Assembly (NCBI GenBank): GCA_022571415.1
Contig: JACZXW010000018.1
Span: 1-34,338 of the forward strand
Origin: Pseudomonadota bacterium
GTDB taxonomy: Bacteria > Pseudomonadota > Gammaproteobacteria > Pseudomonadales > Azotimanducaceae
Length of the DNA stretch: 34,338 nucleotides
Direction: 5' to 3'
In this document: in pieces, positions 16,967 through 25,951 of the stretch
How the letters are laid out: each line of letters opens with the position of its first letter
Numbering within the stretch: position 1 is the first letter of the stretch
Translations under genes and position numbers: made by a program
The notes under the pieces: generated by a model
Database searches by the model: none
Told to the model about the DNA's origin: nothing
Seen by the model: only the letters and a program-made list of their open reading frames with translations

Positions 16967-16980
16967 CATAGTACGCTATA
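16967..16980 (-). promoter_or_regulatory. Dyad operator upstream of the TonB receptor
   Basis: CATAGTACGCTATA reads TATAGCGTACTATG on the minus strand, matching the shared dyad with one arm mismatch. A TATGTT -10 overlaps its end, giving a leader of about 115 bases to the receptor ATG. No strong -35 is visible. Confidence 0.5.
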
Positions 16981-17634
16981 TTCGTAATACAGACTACAAC
17001 TAACTTGTGATATAAGCAACCTTGCCTTGAGTTCATGCACACTTGACTGGGGTCTTAAAGTTTGGAGCAAGGAGGATGGAGAACAAGCTGAACGTCATAC
17101 CGGTGCAAAGATTATCTAACTGATCAGGCGGAAACAGACCACTTTACTTTCCCGATGAATCAAGCTGCAACAGTTAATAAATTGGCGATGAGTATCGGTG
17201 AGTCGACATTTTTACAGTCACCAACGACTCGCCGGAAGTCCTGGAAGTCGAGCGAACATTCGGGCGCTCATTCGGGTTCAACCAGCTTATCAAGTCCGAT
17301 AGTTGCTCATGTGACTTTTCTAAATAAAATTTCAATGTTCCATGCAGCCATTGTAACGCGTCACCTCGCAGGTCAGACGCGTTAATCATCAGTGCCTCTT
17401 TTCGAGCACCCTGTGGGCGAGTGCAAAACAATTTAAAACCATTGTTTCCTCCGGATGCCCAATCCTGGGTGTGGATCCCTTGAAAACCATTGCTTATAAG
17501 CTAACGGCGCTGTAGCCAACTGTGCTGTCTAACTATTTACCAATTTTGTTAGATGCGAACAAGAGTTACCAGTAGCACTAAAACCGCCGACATCTGAAGT
17601 GGGAATTTTCAGGGTCCGGCTTCGCGTACCTTGG
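16981..17634. other. Intergenic region without a recognised gene
   Basis: About 650 bases between the receptor promoter and the end of the SDR gene. A minus-strand frame at 17174-17431 contains a plausible-looking stretch (RGDALQWLHGTLKFYLEK) but no recognised domain or Shine-Dalgarno. AAGGAGG at 17070 is followed only by a 13-codon frame. It is probably a decayed gene or IS scar. Confidence 0.35.
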
Positions 17635-18414
17635 TCATCGCGGACATTGTCCGTCGTCAACCTTGATGACTGTGCCTGTCACGCATTCCGAAGAGGGAGA
17701 GACGAGAAACAACAAGGTACTGTCCATTTGCGCAGGATCACAGATTCGCTTGCGCGGAAATGCCTGGCTGATGTCACCGATTCGTTGAAGCATGCCATCC
17801 ATCATCTCGGAAGAGAACGCCCCCGGTGCAATGCAATTGACGTTAATGTTGAACCGAGCCCATTCAGCTGCAAATGCTTCCGTCATACGGACAATGCCCA
17901 TTTTTGTGGTGGAGTAGAGAGCAGCAGCGGAATGCCCTGTGGTGTTAAATGCAGCCATGGAAGAGATGTTAACCATACGCCCAGGGAGTTTTTGGTCTAT
18001 CAGTCGCCTGGCTACCTCACAGGATAAAATCCAAGGACCCACCAGGTTGGTGTCAAAAACGTTATCGATTAATTCATCGGACATCTTGACAGCCCGTTGT
18101 GCATCCGGGATGCCAGCGTTGTTGACTAGGATGGTAACGGTGCCGAAAAAGTTTTCGGCTTTCTTCAGGGTCGAGCGAATACTGTTCCGGTCCGTCATAT
18201 CAATGTGGATGGGTTCGCAAATTCCACCATCGGCACGAATCTCATCGGCAAGGGATTCAAGCTTTTCGACTCTCCTTCCGGTAAGGATGACCTTGGCGCC
18301 GCACTTGGCCAATACCTGTGCGAATCGTTTGCCCAGTCCGGAAGTGGTTCCCGTCACTAGCGCTACCTGATCAGACAAATCGAGGGAGAAATTAGGTGTG
18401 GCGAAATCGGTCAT
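17635..18414 (-). CDS. Short-chain dehydrogenase/reductase (SDR)
   Basis: 259-residue classical SDR, an NAD(P)-dependent alcohol/ketone oxidoreductase. From the ATG at 18414 the cofactor motif TGTTSGLG is at 21-28, NNAG at 98-101, the catalytic Tyr167 and Lys171 (YSTTK) with Ser151/152, and the PG motif follows in NCIAPGAF. A TTG at 18432 would add six residues. The product could make the ketone used by the Baeyer-Villiger enzyme or oxidise a hydroxyl introduced by a PhyH enzyme; both are inferences. It is the last gene of the minus-strand run PhyH 7-6-5-SDR, but 209 bases separate it from PhyH 5, so it may have its own promoter. Confidence 0.92.
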   Translation of the reverse strand: MTDFATPNFSLDLSDQVALVTGTTSGLGKRFAQVLAKCGAKVILTGRRVEKLESLADEIRADGGICEPIHIDMTDRNSIRSTLKKAENFFGTVTILVNNAGIPDAQRAVKMSDELIDNVFDTNLVGPWILSCEVARRLIDQKLPGRMVNISSMAAFNTTGHSAAALYSTTKMGIVRMTEAFAAEWARFNINVNCIAPGAFSSEMMDGMLQRIGDISQAFPRKRICDPAQMDSTLLFLVSPSSECVTGTVIKVDDGQCPR

Positions 18415-18623
18415 ATGAGTAATCCAACGCAAACGCGCATTATTGGTGAGTCATGAATTAAAAACCATCTTTACTGAAGTTTTTAGGGTCAGGATGTATA
18501 AACTAACGATTTACTTCCATTAGTTCTGGAGACATTCGGTTGAACTTCACCGGTGTTAACAATTATTAAACAATATGGGCGTATTATGGCTGATTGACCA
18601 CTCCGACACCGTTACAGGCAGAC

Positions 18624-19514
18624 TCAGTCGTATAGACCCCGTGGCGCTTTAGCCATCATTTCGAAATCGGGTCCTTCATGCTGCCAGCCATAAGCCTGGT
18701 TGCCCGCCAACAATCTTTTGAACCTCTCATCGTTAGAGTGTCGCTTCAGCACCTCCTCGGGGACCACACCTTTATGTCGCTCCTGGGTCACCACATTATG
18801 CCGGGCGAAGTACACCGCGAGATTCATCCGGATGCCCGGTATCTGCCGGGGAAACGAGCCATGCCAGGTGCCGCCGTGCCACACCACCGCATCGCCGGGA
18901 GTCAGATCCATGGACACTGCAGACGGATTGCATTGCTCCCCGGTTAAACTCATTTCAGGCAGAGTGGGCTGGCGCGCGAGTTTGTGGCTCCTCGGAACCA
19001 TGGCCAGTGCACCGGCTTCGCGACTATAGGGTGTCAGTGCATAGTTCGCATTGGCAACCATAGAATACACCGGGTGGGGGGCTGGTCCGGCGGTGTCGCT
19101 GTGTAAGGGAATCACACCACCTTCGCCCGGTCCCTTGAAGTGACAGCCAATGCTCGACAGCAAACAGCTCTCGCCGAGCAGGTAAGTGATGAGCGCCAGT
19201 GGTTTCTCCTCCATCAGGATCTGCTCGAAGACTTCGTCCTCATAAAGCATGTAGTGCAAATAGGTCATTCCTTCGAAGTCGTCAGTGGTGGCAGTGTCCA
19301 GATCAATCCGTTTCCCGGTATTTTTTTCGACCCGATTCAGGAGGGCGTTTTTGGCCCGTTCGATTCGATCCTCGGACAGGACTCCCCTAATGGTTGTATA
19401 ACCAGTCGTTTCGAGTTCAATCAGGTTATCTTTCAAACCTAATTCGTCGATCTTGCTTAGCGTGCGGCTCAGGGCTTGTTCATCAGGTGATTGGGTGATT
19501 GGTGCTTCAGACAT
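18624..19514 (-). CDS. PhyH-family Fe(II)/2-oxoglutarate dioxygenase (PhyH 5)
   Basis: 296-residue PhyH-type hydroxylase. The iron triad is H138-S-D140 (PLHSDTAG) and H218 (TWHGSFPR), with Arg229 (PGIRMNLAVYFAR) as the 2-oxoglutarate candidate. It resembles PhyH 2 most by eye (CHFKGPGEGGVIPLH, NPSAVSM...GDAVVWHGGTWHG). AAGGAG lies just before the ATG. It follows PhyH 6 with a 51-bp gap on the same strand, forming an apparent operon PhyH 7-6-5. The substrate is unknown. Confidence 0.9.
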   Translation of the reverse strand: MSEAPITQSPDEQALSRTLSKIDELGLKDNLIELETTGYTTIRGVLSEDRIERAKNALLNRVEKNTGKRIDLDTATTDDFEGMTYLHYMLYEDEVFEQILMEEKPLALITYLLGESCLLSSIGCHFKGPGEGGVIPLHSDTAGPAPHPVYSMVANANYALTPYSREAGALAMVPRSHKLARQPTLPEMSLTGEQCNPSAVSMDLTPGDAVVWHGGTWHGSFPRQIPGIRMNLAVYFARHNVVTQERHKGVVPEEVLKRHSNDERFKRLLAGNQAYGWQHEGPDFEMMAKAPRGLYD

Positions 19515-19565
19515 TTCGAACTCCTTGGGATATTGACATGATCTTTTCTAATGAGGAACCTTCCA

Positions 19566-20564
19566 TTATTCTGCTTCTGCAGTACGTACCTTGTAGTTGA
19601 AACCGCGTTTGTAATCCGGTCCTTCTTTACCCCATCCCTGGACGTCGTCTGCGCCGAGAATGCGCGCAAAACGCGCGCTCCTGCGTGCCAGCATTTCATC
19701 AGGGACCGCGTACTGATAGCGCTCTTGGGTCTTGAGCATCTTATGGCAGTGATAGCTGGTCAGATTGAGGCGGATGCCAGGAGTCGTGCGGCGAAAAGCG
19801 CCGTGCCAGGTACCACCCTGCCAGAGGATTAAAGAGCCGGTTTCCGCTTCAACCGGTACTGCGTCGTCGATACCTTCGCCAGGAAGTGGTTGGCGAGCCA
19901 GGCGATGCGATCCCGGCACTACCGCGAGCGCACCATTTTCCTCCGTGTATGGCGTCAGCACCAGCGCCGAGTTGCACACCAGGTTGTAGCCTAACGGAAT
20001 AACACCTTCTGGCGAACCAGGCGAGTCGCTGTGCAGACCGAGGGTTAGCTTCTCGTCCATATCCTCATTATACCAACGCACGAATGCAACCATGCTGGAG
20101 AGTTGGCCATGACCACGCATCATGTGATCGATCATTGCCCCCAGGACGGGATTTTCCAGCCACTCCTCAAAGACTTCGTCTTCGAACAACAGATAGAACA
20201 GCAAATAGGCATCGCCATTGGTGACCTCGGTGGTGTATTTGCCGGGATTGCCTGGTTTTTCCAGCTGGTGGGAAACGCCGGTGCGTTCTTCGGCGACCCG
20301 TAATATCGTCTGCGTCACCCGTTCAATGAATTCAGGTGGCGCAACGCGTTTCGGTGGGATAACGGTGTAGCCTTTAACATCCAGCTCGAGCGCATAGCTC
20401 TGCAGATCCAAAGCGGCGATCCGTTCCTCGATGTTAGATACGGGTTGTTTGCGTAATTTGGACATCGCACCGCGAGCTGCTTTTCTTTGTTCGTAAATCA
20501 CCTTTAGCTGATCTCGAGTCAGTGCGACATCTGGTTTGGCTTTTCTAATGGATTGTTCTGTCAT
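19566..20564 (-). CDS. PhyH-family Fe(II)/2-oxoglutarate dioxygenase (PhyH 6)
   Basis: 332-residue PhyH-type hydroxylase from the ATG at 20564, chosen because CGGAG lies seven to nine bases upstream; a TTG at 20603 would add 13 residues. From the ATG, the iron triad is H178-S-D180 (LGLHSDSPG) and H254 (TWHGAFRR), with Arg265 as the 2-oxoglutarate candidate. About 50 basic N-terminal residues precede the conserved LELDVKGYTVIPP strand. The VLTPYTEENGALAVVPGSHR core is well conserved. It is the middle gene of the PhyH 7-6-5 run, 114 bases after PhyH 7. Confidence 0.9.
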   Translation of the reverse strand: MTEQSIRKAKPDVALTRDQLKVIYEQRKAARGAMSKLRKQPVSNIEERIAALDLQSYALELDVKGYTVIPPKRVAPPEFIERVTQTILRVAEERTGVSHQLEKPGNPGKYTTEVTNGDAYLLFYLLFEDEVFEEWLENPVLGAMIDHMMRGHGQLSSMVAFVRWYNEDMDEKLTLGLHSDSPGSPEGVIPLGYNLVCNSALVLTPYTEENGALAVVPGSHRLARQPLPGEGIDDAVPVEAETGSLILWQGGTWHGAFRRTTPGIRLNLTSYHCHKMLKTQERYQYAVPDEMLARRSARFARILGADDVQGWGKEGPDYKRGFNYKVRTAEAE

Positions 20565-20678
20565 GCTGAGTTCTCCGTATAAAAATGATTGTATTTCTGC
20601 CAACCAAACCCATCAACTGAAGCCTTCTCCGCCGCGGGTCTCGGCGATGTGATGCGCTCGGTTCGCGCGCCAGAGTGG

Positions 20679-21719
20679 TTACGCCTGATTTTCCTTGTTG
20701 GATGTTGCTGACACCTGGCCTTTATACATGTCCGGAAAGGACGTCTTCTTTTTACTCATCCGCTCCTTGGTCATCTCCCCGGTCTTGGCATCGTACAGAT
20801 GATAGTCACCCTCCTCCGGAACCTGCAACTTGTCCCCTGCCGGTTCCGTGTCGAACAGACTCAGGTAGCCTTGCGGTGCCTGCATCGTTTTCGCGTAATT
20901 CGGTGTTTTACCCCAGGGCATTGCATTGTACACGTTCATTAAGCGTGCAAACCGCAGCGGATTACGTGCCAATGCCTCAGTCGTTACGGTTTGCCGATAA
21001 GCCTCCTGGGTTTGCATATGCGGGCGGTTGAACATGCCTAAAATCATCAGGCGCAGGCCATCGGTCTTTTTCGGATAAGAACCGTGCCACGTGTGGTCGC
21101 CCCAAATGACCATAGACCCTGCCGGTGCCTCGATGGCTTGCGCGTTATCCGCCCAGTATTCTGCTTCTTCTGATGAAGGCAAGCGCCGCCAACGATGACT
21201 GCCCGGCACGAACGAAAGGCCACCATCTTCTTTCGAATAATCGGTGAGCAGATAGTTGAAGTTGGCACCGTAGGTTTCCACCGCCATGGTCGGCATGTCG
21301 AACTGCGACCAGTCTGCATGCACGGCAGTGCGGGATTCCCCTTTGCCCTTGATCCAGGCATTGCACAGGCTGAGCACGCAATTTGTGCCCACCAGCCACT
21401 GAATCAAGCCCAGGGCAGCAGGATGCAACACCAGTTTTTCAAAAATGAGATCATCCCAAAGCACAAAACGGAGTAGTTCCTGGCCATCGGAAAAAACTTC
21501 TTCCAGGTCATCAACCACACATTGCTTACGCTCACAGGCGATACGCAGCACCGCTTCACGTGCGGCGTCATGTTGTTCCTGCGGACCCACCTTTTCCGGT
21601 GGCAGCACCGTGAAGCCGAACGCTTCCAGTTCGGTAAGATGTTCCAGCAGGTCCAACTGTTTGAGTTCGCGATACAACGCCGGTGTATGTTTAGCCGAAG
21701 GCCAATCTTCGATTTTCAT
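20679..21719 (-). CDS. PhyH-family Fe(II)/2-oxoglutarate dioxygenase (PhyH 7)
   Basis: 346-residue PhyH-type hydroxylase, the first gene of the PhyH 7-6-5 run. The iron triad is H134-A-D136 (AVHADWSQ) and H212 (TWHGSYPK); Arg223 is the 2-oxoglutarate candidate. A charged C-terminal extension (about 60 residues after the MPWGKTPNY segment) is absent from the other paralogs and may be a partner-binding or regulatory tail. AGGAG precedes the ATG. The dyad operator at 21848-21861 lies 129 bases upstream and is shared with the divergent TonB receptor pseudogene. Confidence 0.9.
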   Translation of the reverse strand: MKIEDWPSAKHTPALYRELKQLDLLEHLTELEAFGFTVLPPEKVGPQEQHDAAREAVLRIACERKQCVVDDLEEVFSDGQELLRFVLWDDLIFEKLVLHPAALGLIQWLVGTNCVLSLCNAWIKGKGESRTAVHADWSQFDMPTMAVETYGANFNYLLTDYSKEDGGLSFVPGSHRWRRLPSSEEAEYWADNAQAIEAPAGSMVIWGDHTWHGSYPKKTDGLRLMILGMFNRPHMQTQEAYRQTVTTEALARNPLRFARLMNVYNAMPWGKTPNYAKTMQAPQGYLSLFDTEPAGDKLQVPEEGDYHLYDAKTGEMTKERMSKKKTSFPDMYKGQVSATSNKENQA

Positions 21720-21845
21720 GTGAATCTCCTTTCTGACCTGGGGGTGTTCACCCGGTGCTGTATGGATTGTGAGAAAGCCAACCCGCTGCCGTCAGATCCC
21801 ACCCAAGGCATCCCCTGCGGTGCATCGTTAGTGGCTGTCTCTATC

Positions 21846-21882
21846 AATATAGTTTGCTATACATTTATGCTTAGATTATAGT
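21846..21882. promoter_or_regulatory. Divergent promoter region with shared dyad operator (PhyH 7 / TonB receptor)
   Basis: TATAGTTTGCTATA (21848-21861) is the sixth copy of the dyad. On the minus strand a TATATT -10 (plus 21846-21851), followed by TGATAG as at PhyH 1, serves PhyH 7. On the plus strand TTGCTA (21854-21859), a 17-bp spacer and TATAGT (21877-21882) form a promoter for the receptor pseudogene. One bound protein could block both directions. Confidence 0.55.
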
Positions 21883-22039
21883 TACATAGTGTTTTATAGT
21901 ACAGCTCATTATTTTCCCTGCGATAGGCGAGGCTATGAAAACGGTGCGACATGGGGAGCTTTGAGTGTCGGGAGCGAGTGTCTGAACAAACCAACCCTTG
22001 GAGTACCGCAACGAGGTTAGAAGGAAGAGGAAAAAGATC

Positions 22040-24446
22040 ATGAAAAACCCTGTAACGTTCCTAGCAATCGCGATACTCGCCCTACCCGTTTTCGCTGAAG
22101 AGGATGGTGATCGCAAAGATATTGAAGAGATCATCATCACAGCGACCTACCGCGATACCCGATTGATGGACACACCCTTAACGATCTCGGCGGTGACCGC
22201 CGAAGACATCACGCTCAAGGGCATTGAGGATATTCAGACCCTGTACCAATCCATTCCCGGTTTGTCCTATCGGACCAATTCGCAGACCTACAACACATTA
22301 TCGGTAAGGGGCCTGACACCGCCCGCCGGCGGCGGCGCCGCGATGGTCGGCGTCTACATGGACAACCTGCCCATGACAGACAGTAATTCCGGCGGGCTTT
22401 CTCAGACCCTGGGCGCATTGTTTGACATGGAAAGGGTCGAGGTTTTGAAAGGGCCACAAGGCACCCTGTATGGCGAAGGCAACATGGGTGGTTCTATTCG
22501 CTATATTACCAACAAGCCTGATACCAGTGGTCTCGACTATGTCATACAGACAAGCGTGGAGAACATGAGTGATTCCGATGACTTGTCTTACCGGGTTGAT
22601 GCCATGGTTAATATTCCCCTTGGTGAAAACTTGGCGTTACGGTTGGTCGGATATCGCCGGGATCGCGCCGGCATCATTGATCAGGTTGCGCCTCGCAATC
22701 GAGACGACGTCGATACCTTTGAGGAAAACGGCTACCGTGCCAGCCTCACCTGGTATCTAACCGACACCTTCGAGATGACGGCGATGATCAATGTGATAAA
22801 CGGTGAGTATGGCGGACCTGGCCTGGGGTTCCATTGCTTCTCGGAATCGACACCCTCAGATCCCAACGGTCAAGTACACGTGTATGACCTTCCGGGAACG
22901 ATTTGCGCCGGGCAGGCAGACCAGTTCGACGATCGTGATCCCTACGAGACCCATCTCGGCCATCGAACGTATCAGAGCGGCGGTTATGATGATCAGTCCA
23001 TGTACAATCTCGGTTTCGAATGGGAATTACCATTTGCCAATCTGATTTCCTCCTCGTCCTACTTCGATCGTGAAACGGACTGGTCCGAAGAGACCAGTCC
23101 CCGCTTTTCAGGTGCCGTGATCGGCTTTGTCAACAACTTTTTTGTTTCGGCCAACTGACGGTCTGTGGGGGAGATAAGCTGGCGACTCTGGCGGTGACGG
23201 TGCTTTCTTTCGCGGAAGCGAGCGGTTTGTGCAGGAATTCCGTTTGATATCCAACAATGCAGATAGCCCATGGCAGTGGACGGTCGGGGCCTACTACAAG
23301 GATGACGAATCGCAAGGTGGTCATCACAAAGGTTGCTACAATGGCGGGTCACCGGTCTATGACACAATCAACACACACTGCTGGCTGCAATATGGCTTTT
23401 TTGATGGCGTGTCTATTGCCGACCAGGGAGAGATTATCCAATGGCTGAACGGACTGATTCCCGGTAACACCAACTATCGAACCTTTGGCGAGAAGTCTGT
23501 TTACGGAGAAGTCAGTTACCGCATCAACGATCAGTGGGAGATTCTGGTCGGGTTTCGTGCTGCAGAAGTGGAATATGAACTTGACGTCGCCCAGCCTGGC
23601 GTCGATACCCGATCGAATCCGGTCAACTCATTGTCCGTCACAACTGATACTAGCTCACCCAAGTTGACCTTGACCTGGCGACCCATTAAAAACTGGATGA
23701 TTTATGCCACCTATTCCCAGGGCTTTCGACCCGGCATCGTCAACACCGGGCTAGCCGGGAAAGTAGCCGAACTGGATGCGGTAAGAGCCAGTGATCCCGC
23801 CTCTGAAGCCCATTACCAGCGCGTTTTAGGCAATCAAACCGTGGACGGTGATGAGGTGGTTAACTACGAACTCGGCATCAAGGCCACCATACTCGACGGT
23901 CAGATAAGCTTTGTGGGCGCTCTCTACCACATCGACTGGGACGACACCATCATCAGCGTGAATGAGGCGATCACCGATGTGGTTGGGGTCAATCCATTGG
24001 AATACAGCTATGCCATTAACAGTGGCACAGCCGAGAGCGAGGGACTGGAACTGGAAATCCGCTACGCCATCACTCCCGATCTTCTCCTTACCATAGGGGG
24101 AGATCGTAGCTGGACGGCAGAAATCGGCAGCGGCGGTGAGGGTAGATATGGCGGCGTTGCCATTCAACCCGGCAATCGCCTTGCCAATGCACCCAAGTAC
24201 AGTGCCTATGGCTCTCTTGCCTACGATTTTGAACTGTTCGGTCTGGACGCCATGGCACGAGTAGACACTTACGTGATTGCCAAATCATGGAATACGGCCA
24301 ATAATGAAAGACCTGCGCCGTCTTATCAGACCGTGGACCTCAAGCTGCTGGTAAATATAGATAAATGGCGGGTTCCCGCCTACATCCGTAACGTCGGTGA
24401 TGAGGTGATCGTGTACGAGTTCAACCAGTCAAAGGCTATATCCTGA
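22040..24446 (+). pseudogene. TonB-dependent outer-membrane receptor, frameshifted copy
   Basis: Paralog of the intact receptor at 14414. It has an ATG at 22040 with AGGAAGAGG upstream, a signal peptide ending LALPVFA, the TonB-box-like EEIIITATY, and the plug (VEVLKGPQGTLYGEGNMGGS). The frame stops at 23158 inside the barrel. Homology resumes in a different frame at about 23178 (SGGDGAFFRGSERFVQEFRL) and runs to 24446. No single indel bridges the two frames because of stops at 23156 and 23175, so at least two changes are needed around the T6 run near 23140 and the G5 run at 23167. The C-terminus is also shifted: EFNQSKAIS then stop, while GYILRNK in another frame matches GYRFGRP of the intact copy. 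Sequencing error in homopolymers cannot be excluded. Confidence 0.8.
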
Positions 24447-24525
24447 GGAACAAAACTTTGCGTGGAGCATAACTGGAAAGTAAGAAAAGCGGAGCATTGG
24501 CAACAAGGAACCAGGAGAATCAACC

Positions 24526-24906
24526 ATGACTGATACCAGCAAACCAGCATACTTGATTGTTTGCGGCACCGTCCTCGGTGGCGAAGTCGATCCGGAGTAC
24601 GGGAAACGGGCAGCAGCGGTGGCCATGAAGGCTGGCCTCAAACCCATCGCCGGTGGCCAGGTCGGCAGTGATCAGGTCAAGGTACTCGAAGGTGAACTAC
24701 CGTCCGGTACTTCAATTCTCGCCATCGAGCAGTTTCCATCGATGCAGGCACTGAATGAGTTCTATTATTCCGATGAGTACCAAAGTGCCATTCCGTTTCG
24801 CCGCGGTGCGATGAAAATGAACTTCATCGCAGCGGTAGACGGCATTTCAGAAGCAGAGCTGGAAGCCAGGCTGCAGGCGGCCACTGCAGCAGACAACAAT
24901 GATTGA
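24526..24906 (+). CDS. DUF1330-family protein
   Basis: 126-residue cytoplasmic protein of the DUF1330 family, a dimeric ferredoxin-like alpha/beta barrel of unknown function. Visible hallmarks are the first strand PAYLIVCGTV, a GGQVG segment, the IEQFPSMQALNEFYYSDEYQ helix region and the FIAAVDG strand. The C-terminal AELEARLQAA tail is a helical extension. CAGGAG precedes the ATG. It follows the receptor pseudogene by about 80 bp on the same strand and may have been in its operon. A truncated IS630 lies immediately downstream. Confidence 0.85.
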   Translation: MTDTSKPAYLIVCGTVLGGEVDPEYGKRAAAVAMKAGLKPIAGGQVGSDQVKVLEGELPSGTSILAIEQFPSMQALNEFYYSDEYQSAIPFRRGAMKMNFIAAVDGISEAELEARLQAATAADNND

Positions 24907-24969
24907 ACGCCATGCTCCACTCGTTGGGAACCATTTTTCAACTGGACCCGCTGCAAACCGGGCATATCA

Positions 24970-25950
24970 TTGGCGGCTGATCTTGCTTGCGCCGACGGCG
25001 AGCCAGGTAATGAGATTGCTGAACGAATGCGATTAAACAAAAATACAGTGGTCAAATGGCGTAAGCGCTACATCGAAAATGGTATCGAAGGGTTGCATGA
25101 TGAATTGCGGGCAGGACGACCACGAGAGCACAGCGATGAGCGCGTCGCGGAAGTCATCAATGCTGCGCTGCAAACAAAACCCACTAACAGTACACACTGG
25201 GCGGTACGGTCTATGGCAGGTCATACCGGGATCTCAAAGAGTACCGTTCAACGCTGGTTTCACTTGTTCGGTGTGCAACCGCACCGGCAACGTACCTTCA
25301 AGCTATCAACAGATCCGTTCTTCATTGGAAAAGTTCGCGATATTGTTGGCTTGTACCTTAACCCACCCGATCATGCGGTGGTGCTGTGTGTTGACGAAAA
25401 GACGCAAGTGCAGGCGCTTGACCGCACCCAACCTATGTTGCCAATGGGATTAGGCTATGTGCAAGGTGTGACACATGATGACATCAGGCACGGTACCACG
25501 ACATTATTTGCCACCCTCGACGTGGCGACTGGTCAGGTTTTGAGTCAATGTAAGAAACGTCACAGGCATCAGGAATGCCTCGTTTTTCTCCGCCACATTG
25601 ACAAGAATGTTCCCAAAGACTTGGACATACATCTCATCGTCGACAACTATGTGACCCACAAACACGCCAAAATCAAGTCATGGCTTGCAAAACGTTCCCG
25701 ATACATAATTCATTACACGCCAACTTATTCATCATGGCTTAATCAAGTAGAGCGATGGTTTGGAATCATTACTCAACAAGCGATACGCCGGGGTACTTTT
25801 TCCTCCGTCAAAAACTTAATCAAAAAGATCAATCAGTTTGTTGAAAACTATAATGCCAACACCAGTCCATTCGTCTGGACGGCGACGGCAGCATCGATAC
25901 TTGCTAAGGTTGAAAGGGTCTGCACAGTTATTTCTGGGACATCACACTAG
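24970..25950 (+). CDS. IS630-family transposase, 5'-truncated
   Basis: 326-residue IS630-type DDE transposase. The HTH at about 15-35 reads [20 protein letters not shown]. The catalytic Asp is in [19 protein letters not shown], the second Asp in [11 protein letters not shown] and the Glu in [12 protein letters not shown]. The first 30-35 family residues are missing or frameshifted: another frame upstream of 24980 reads RLILLA, as expected in the lost N-terminus. The first in-frame start overlaps that junction. The stop at 25948-25950 is one base before the yejB start codon, so the usual right inverted repeat is not visible. It is probably inactive. Confidence 0.88.
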   Translation: MAADLACADGEPGNEIAERMRLNKNTVVKWRKRYIENGIEGLHDELRAGRPREHSDERVAEVINAALQTKPTNSTHWAVRSMAGHTGISKSTVQRWFHLFGVQPHRQRTFKLSTDPFFIGKVRDIVGLYLNPPDHAVVLCVDEKTQVQALDRTQPMLPMGLGYVQGVTHDDIRHGTTTLFATLDVATGQVLSQCKKRHRHQECLVFLRHIDKNVPKDLDIHLIVDNYVTHKHAKIKSWLAKRSRYIIHYTPTYSSWLNQVERWFGIITQQAIRRGTFSSVKNLIKKINQFVENYNANTSPFVWTATAASILAKVERVCTVISGTSH

Positions 25951-25951
25951 C

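Noticed and set aside
17174-17431. 85-residue minus-strand ORF
   Set aside because: A short protein-like stretch but no start context or recognisable family; reported only as content of the intergenic region.
25838-25951. N-terminal extension of yejB
   Set aside because: The open frame reads through the IS630 transposase gene in another frame; YejB homology begins exactly at the GTG at 25952.
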